A DNA stretch of 64,000 bases from Annona cherimola. Lineage: Eukaryota; Streptophyta; Magnoliopsida; Magnoliales; Annonaceae. The translations under genes were made by a program, and so were the position numbers. Under the pieces are notes generated by a model. The model was not told the DNA's origin. It did no database searches and worked only from the letters and a program-made list of their open reading frames with translations. The stretch spans positions 35,434,133 through 35,498,132 of the forward strand of contig CM059975.1 of the NCBI GenBank assembly GCA_030490835.1. The letters are read 5' to 3'. Numbering within the stretch: position 1 is the first letter of the stretch; every line of letters begins with the position of its first letter. Below, piece after piece: positions 58,624 to 64,000 of the stretch.

Positions 58624-60839
58624 ATGTGGGCCAGCATTCGCTGGTCCCACGAATTGCTAGAAATTTCAGAAGATAGTGGAGTTGATGAGGAGCTGCGCGG
58701 GAACATAGAAAGGCATGAAAGCAAAGACGCGGCTTTGGATTACGAAATCGTCAACTTCGGAACCCCGGAGTTACCCAAATGTCTTCGTATTGGAAAGAAC
58801 TTATCCACTGAAGAAAGAAACCAAATGCTCTAGTCAACTTCGCCTTCTCTTACGAAGACATGCCCGGACTTGACGAAGATCTAATTACTCATCAACTCCC
58901 AATAAAGGTCGGTGTCAAACCGGTGAAGCAGAAGTTAAGGAGGCTCAAACCGGAATGGATACCCAAGATAAGAGATGAGGTGATTAAGCAATACAATGCC
59001 GGATTCTTGGTCATATCGCACTATCCACAATGGTTAGCTAATATCGTTCCCGTGCCGAAGAAGGATGGAAAAGTCCGAATGTGCATTAACTATAGAGATC
59101 TCAACAAGGCTAGCCCGAAGGATGACTTTTCACAGCCTCACATCGATGCTCTAATCGACAACACGGCGGGCCACACATGGTTCTCCTTCATGGACAGATT
59201 CTCCGGGTATAATCAAATCAAAATAGCCAAAAAAGATAGGGAAAAGACCTCTTTCATTACTCCTTGGGGGACGTTTTGCTACAAAGTAATGTCATTTGCT
59301 TTAAAGAATGCTGGAGCTACGTATCAACGCACCATGACGGCCATCTTCCACGACATGATGAGCAAAGAAATGGTGGTCTACGTGGACGACATGATGGTTC
59401 GATCCTACACCTTTGAAGAGCATCTAAGAGATTTGGAAAAATTATGCAACAGGATGGAGAAATTTCAACTAAGGCTCAACCCGCAAAAATGCGTCTTTGG
59501 AGCTCAAAAGGGGCGCTTGCTCGGATTCATCGTTAGTGAAAAAGGAATTGATGTGGACCCGGGAAAAGTTAAAGCCATATTAAGCATGCCACCCCCTGCA
59601 ACCGAAAAAGAGATAAGAGGATTCTTGGCCAAACTCCAATATATTAGTCGGTTCATAGCCCGTTTGGCATCCACTTGTGAACAAATTTTTAAATTGCTAA
59701 GAAAAGACTCTCCCAAAGAATTGAGTGAAGATTGTCAAATCGCCTTCGACAAAATCAAAGCCTACTTGGTTAATCCTCCAATCTTGGTGCCGCCTAGAGC
59801 GGAAGGTCTCTTGTTGTTGTACCTCTCGGTTACTTCAACGGCATTGAGAGCGGTGCTAGGACAACCGGATGAATCGGGATGGAAGGAACAAGCCATATAC
59901 TATCTAAGCAGAAAATATACCCCGACGGAAGTCAAATATCCAGAAATTGAAAAGGCATGCTTGTCCCTTGTATGGGCTATGCAAAAGTTAAGGCAATATA
60001 TCATGTCTCGAATCATGTTGCTCATCTCCAAGATAGATCCTTTGAAGTATCTTTGTCAAAAGACCGTGTTGACGGGAAAACTGGCTCGATGGCAATTGCT
60101 CCTCACGGAGTTTGATATAGTATATGTCACGAGGAAATCCATCAAGGGACAAGTTGTAGCGGGCTACCTAGCCGCACAGGCGCTCTCGGACTACCAACCG
60201 CTACAAGAAGACTTCCCGGATGAAGAAATACTACTTGTGGAACAAGATGAAGAAAATGATGCTTGGACCTTATACTTTGATGGCTCATGGAACGCTTCGA
60301 GTAACGGAATAGGAGTAGTACTTTGCTCTCCCCACCAAGCCCCAATCATGATATTAAGAAGGTTGGTTTTCCCGTGCACAAACAATATCGCTGAATATGA
60401 AGCTTGCATAGCCGGAGTGAGGGAAGCCTACAAGCTGGGGGCAAGAAAACTTCAAATCTATGGAGACTCACAATTGGTAATCAACCAAGTTAATGGAGAA
60501 TGGGAGACCCGAGATGAAAAGCTAAAACCTTATCATACGGCGTTGTCTCACTTGGTTTACTCATTCGAAGAAGTCGCTTTCACCTACGCACCAAGGGCTC
60601 AAAACCAATGGGCGGACGCACTAGCAACCTTGGCATCTATGGTTGAAATACCATATGGGAAGGGAGCTCAAGAAATCATAGTGCAAACATCTCAACAACC
60701 GGCATATTGCTTGCAAGTAACGGCCGAAGCCGAAGAAACTCAAGTAAAAGAAAAACCATGGTATCATGACATAAAGCAGTTCTTGGAGCACCGAGCATTC
60801 GATGATCACATCACTCCCGCAGAAAGAAAAACCATCTGA
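58624..60839 (+). pseudogene. pol: RT, connection domain and archaeal-type RNase H of copy B
   Basis: 58624-58833 is the linker in the gag frame; a small deletion shifts the frame, and 58860-60839 gives 659 open codons. RT motifs: VPVPKKDGKVRMCINYRDLN (about 63-82), FMDRFSGYNQI (110-120), YVDD (174-177). The original RNase H fold (about 320-440) has lost its first catalytic Asp (LYLSVTS). A second RNase H follows at 468-595 with Asp474, Glu512, Asp536 and Asp586. This double arrangement defines the TAT lineage. The frame stops at a TGA (60837-60839), where the inverted copy is open. Confidence 0.88.
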
Positions 60840-62255
60840 AGACTAGCCTCTACCTACATAATACAGGAGGCAACATTGTACAAACGGTCTCACAACCAAA
60901 TGCTACTACGTTGTGTTGATCGGCAAGAAGCAAAAGAGGTCATGACCCAAATCCATGACGGGGACTGCGGAGCACACATGAATGGGATCATGATGGAAAA
61001 TAAGATAATGCTCCAAGGCTACTATTGGATCTCAATGGAAAAAGATTGCTTGGAATATGTGCGGAGATGCTTCAAATGCCAAGAGCACGGGAACTTGATA
61101 CACTCACCCGCATCGTAATTGCACTACCTATCTACCCCATGACCCTTATCAACTTGGAGAATAGATATAATCGGGAAGATAGCTCCTAAATCCATCAGCG
61201 GGCATGAATACATATTGGTGGCAATAGAGTATTTCACTAAATGGGTTGAAGCAACATCCTTCCCAACTATCAATGCGGCACAAGTCATACGCTTCATCAA
61301 AGGGAACATCCTATCAAGGTTCGGACTCCCGCAAGCAATCATCAGTGACAATGGAACGGTCTTCATCAGTAAGAAGGTTCAAGACTTCCTAGCCCAATAC
61401 AAAATACAACATCATAAGTCAAGTCCCTACCGCCCTCAAGCCAACGGAGCCGTAGAGGAGCCAACAAGACCTTGATCAAGATCCTTGGCAAAATGGTGGA
61501 GAACTATCGAGATTGAGCGGAAAAATTGTCATACGCCTTGTGGGCATACCGAACCTCTATCCGAAGAACTACGAGATTCTCACCCTATGCCTTGACCTAC
61601 GGCATGGAAGCGGTCCTACCCATTGAAGTAGAGATTCCAACTTGGAGGATATTGAAGGAAAGTGAAATGGAAATGGAGGAATAGATGCAAATACGTCAAT
61701 CCCAGCTGGATCTACTCGACGAAAAGAGAATTCAAGCCCTTCACCACACCCAAGCATATCAACGGCGAATGACACGGGCTTATAACCGATCGATAAGGTC
61801 TAAGAACTTCCAGGAAGGTGACCTCATCATGAAGAGGATCCTACTTGTTCACCCTTCGGATAAGAGAGGCAAGTTTAGGCCTAATTGGGAAGGACCGTAG
61901 ATTATAGCCAAAGTATTGTCAAATGGAGCATTGGCCATTTCAAGATCCAGAGACGACGGAAAGGCCGAAATCATTAGTTCCGACCATGTTAAGAGATTCT
62001 ATCCATAAAAGGGCTCATCATCAAAATAATGATACGACAGCAAAGCAAGAGGGACATCCAAAAACTGTTTTTTCTGCATCTTTCATGAAATCAAAAGCAA
62101 TTCACTAGTGCAGAATTGCTGCTGCTGGAAACAGGCACTTCGACCTAAAAAGTTTTAGGATTCCACATCACTGCTCGCAAAGCAAACTTCTAGCAACCCG
62201 GCAGACGCCCCCAACATGGCCAAAAGGATCGGGAACTCAGAAACAGGGGGCAAAC
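60751..62255 (+). repeat. Left arm of the palindrome
   Basis: Every position x pairs with 124751 minus x in the right arm (checked at 60837/63914, 61898/62853 and 62241/62510), so there is no net insertion or deletion over 1.5 kb. The arm includes the end of aRNase H and all of integrase. Differences are scattered single bases. Confidence 0.9.
60840..62008 (+). pseudogene. Integrase of copy B
   Basis: H-H-C-C zinc region with RRCFKCQEH near 61060-61090; core with EYFTKWVEATSFPTIN (61228-61275), SDNGTVF (61345-61365) and the YRPQANGAVEE segment near 61425-61460; basic C-terminal part to SDHVKRFYP (ends about 62005). Breaks: TAA at 61116, one base lost near 61458, TGA at 61514, TAG at 61682 and TAG at 61898. 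The first three are shared with the inverted copy. Confidence 0.85.
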
Positions 62256-62495
62256 TTCTAGCAACCCAGCAGACGCCCCCAACATTCAAATTTGTTTTGG
62301 ATTCGCGCTTTATGAGCCTTGAGAAATCCATCCTTTTCCGTGAACAACCCGCTGCTCCTCTCAACAAATCTGAATGTTGAGCAGTTGAGTTGCATCCATC
62401 TTTGTAGAGTTCATGAATCTTTCATTAATGCTTGCATTTTTGCTTTGAATGGATTAAGAATCGGTTTGGGGTGAGTTGCAGTTCGTCTCCTATCT
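62256..62495. other. Spacer of the palindrome
   Basis: 240 bp of unmatched sequence between the arms. It has a direct duplication of CAAACTTCTAGCAACC..GCAG (62188 and 62251, the first inside the arm). It also has a 16 bp imperfect stem, AACATTCAAATTTGTT (62281) against AACAAATCTGAATGTT (62363). No gene. Confidence 0.6.
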
Positions 62496-64000
62496 GTTTG
62501 CCCCCTGTTTTTGAGTTCTCGATCCTTTTGGCCATGTTGGGGGCATCTACCGGGTTGCTGGAAGTTTTCTTTGCGAGCAGTGATGTGGAACCCTAAAACT
62601 TTTTAGGTCGAAGAGCCTGTTTCCAGCAGCAGCAGTTCTGCACTTGTGAATTGCTTTTGATTTCATGAAAGATGTAGAAAAAACAGTTTCTAGATGTCCC
62701 TCTTGCTTTGCTGTTGTATCATTATTTTGATGGTGAGTCCTTTTATGGATAGAATCTCTTGACATGGTCGGAACTTATGATTTCGGCCTTTTCGTCGTCT
62801 CCAGATCTTGAAATGGCCAATGCTCCGTTTGACAATACTTTGGCTATAATCCACGGTCCTTCCCAATTAGGCCTAAACTTACCTCTCTTATCCGAAGGGT
62901 GAACAAGTAGGATCCTCTTCATGACGAGGTTACCTTCCTGGAAGTTCTTAGACCTTACCGATCGGTTATAAGCCCGTGCCATTCGCCGTTGATATGCTTG
63001 AGTGTGGTGAAGGGCTTGAATTCTCTTTTCGTCAAGTAGATCCATCTGGGATTGACGTATTTGCATCCATTCCTCCATTTCCATTTCACTTTCCTTCAAT
63101 ATCCTCCAAGTTGGAATCTCTACTTCAATGGGTAGGACCGCTTCCATGCCGTAGGTCAAGGCATAGGGTGAGAATCTCGTAGTTCTTCGGATAGAGGTTC
63201 GGTATGCCCACAAGGCGTATGACAATTTTTCCGCTCAATCTCGATAGTTCTCCACCATTTTGCCAAGGATCTTGATCAAGGTCTTGTTGGCTCCTCTACG
63301 GCTCCGTTGGCTTGAGGGCGGTAGGGACTTGACTTATGATGTTGTATTTTGTATTGGGCTAGGAAGTCTTGAACCTTCTTACTGATGAAGACCGTTCCAT
63401 TGTCACTGATGATTGCTTGCGGGAGTCCGAACCTTGATAGAATGTTCCCTTTGATGAAGCGTATGACTTGTGCCGCATTGATAGTTGGGAAGGATGTTGC
63501 TTCAACCCATTTAGTGAAATACTCTATTGCCACCAATATGTATTCATGCCCGCTGATGGATTTAGGAGCTATCTTCCCGATTATATCTATTCTCCAAGTT
63601 GATAAGGGTCATGGGGTAGATAGGTAGTGCAATTACGATGCGGGTGAGTGTATCAAGTTCCCGTGCTCTTGGCATTTGAAGCATCTCCGCACATATTCCG
63701 AGCAATCTTTTTCCATTGAGATCCAATAGTAGCCTTGGCGCATTATCTTTTTTATCATCATGATCGCATTTATATGTGCTCTACAGTCCCCGTCATGGAT
63801 TTGGGTCATGACCTCTTTTGCTTCTTGCCGGTCAACATAACGTAATAGCATTTGGTTGTGAGACCGTTTGTATAATGTTGCCTCCTGTATTATGTAGGTA
63901 GAGGCTAGTCTTCGGATGGTTCTTCTTTCTGCGGGAGTGATGTGATCATCGAATGCTCGGTGCTCCAAAAACTGCTTTATGTCATGATACCATGGTTTTT
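62496..64000 (-). repeat. Right arm of the palindrome
   Basis: Inverted partner of 60751-62255. It runs off the window's end, so its full length is unknown. Confidence 0.9.
62743..64000 (-). pseudogene. Integrase of copy A (minus), continuing out of the window
   Basis: Open pieces are 63633-63968, 63276-63536 and 62743-63225, which follow the same order as integrase of copy B. The C-terminal 160 codons are open here, where copy B has two TAG codons. The TAA, the lost base and the TGA are shared with B. Its upstream pol must lie beyond 64000. Together with the LTR at 50712 it marks copy A as the minus-strand host of copy B. Confidence 0.85.

Larger units (their letters stand above)
53805..62255 (+). 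mobile_element. Element copy B: TAT-type gypsy retrotransposon, 3' end missing
   Basis: It has a 5' LTR, a PBS and a near-complete gag-pol, then ends in the palindrome junction without polypurine tract or 3' LTR. It was inserted into copy A's antisense gene. Gag and protease share one frame with four in-frame TGA codons (56743, 56956, 57211, 57400) and a TAG at 58528. A frame change follows at about 58833, and integrase has more breaks. It is better preserved than element 1. Confidence 0.8.
50712..64000 (-). mobile_element. Element copy A: minus-strand TAT-type element, split by copy B and cut by the window
   Basis: Parts visible are the 3' LTR (50712-51852), the tail with the antisense gene's first exon (51853-53804) and, after copy B, the integrase end (62496-64000). 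The missing part of A's tail suggests that a deletion removed it together with B's 3' end. By symmetry A's 5' LTR would be expected near 70 kb if it is intact. Confidence 0.7.

Overview
The window is nuclear DNA of a flowering plant. It has two protein-coding host genes, an intronless P-class pentatricopeptide repeat (PPR) gene and a three-exon GMC oxidoreductase gene. The rest is AT-rich sequence filled with plant-type LTR retrotransposons, a Mutator-like transposon and many MITEs. The species cannot be named from the sequence.

Left third (312-20641): one very long, decayed Ty3/gypsy element of TAT/Ogre type on the + strand. It has 2.2 kb LTRs, a perfect CCGGG target duplication, a PBS-like site and a polypurine tract. 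The order inside is gag, protease, RT, archaeal-type RNase H, integrase, then a 9 kb tail. The tail holds an antisense ORF, a ~37 bp minisatellite, an embedded Tourist-like MITE and what look like exons captured from host genes.

Middle (20.6-46 kb): a few hundred bases of unassigned GC-rich DNA and two MITEs, then the PPR gene (24921-26654, minus). Only 205 bp upstream of its start codon lies a complete 8.75 kb MULE (26860-35610) with 143 bp terminal inverted repeats and a 9 bp target duplication. The MULE carries a FAR1/MULE/SWIM transposase with one frameshift, and on the other strand a second gene with a 'putative plant transposon protein' type domain. A GC-palindromic motif recurs through its noncoding DNA and is amplified into a 20 bp minisatellite ahead of the second gene. 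From 37 to 43 kb there are several diverged copies of one promoter-like block, including an 808 bp tandem duplication, with foldback MITEs inserted among them. They lead into the GMC oxidoreductase gene (43036-46070), which is secreted or ER-directed and mandelonitrile lyase/HOTHEAD-like.

Right third (46-64 kb): foldback MITEs, a SINE-like sequence and an old LTR-like stretch, then two copies of a second TAT-type family in opposite orientation. Copy A (minus) shows its 3' LTR at 50712-51852. Copy B (+) starts at 53805 inside A's antisense gene and runs through gag-pol to about 62255. There it meets the pol of A in reverse, forming a tail-to-tail palindrome (60751-62255 against 62496-64000, axis near 62375). 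The arms share the same inactivating changes, so both come from an already broken source; B has extra stop codons of its own.

Together the window records successive insertions: elements within elements, an element next to a gene promoter, capture of gene fragments, and stop codons of the kind expected from decay of methylated cytosine.
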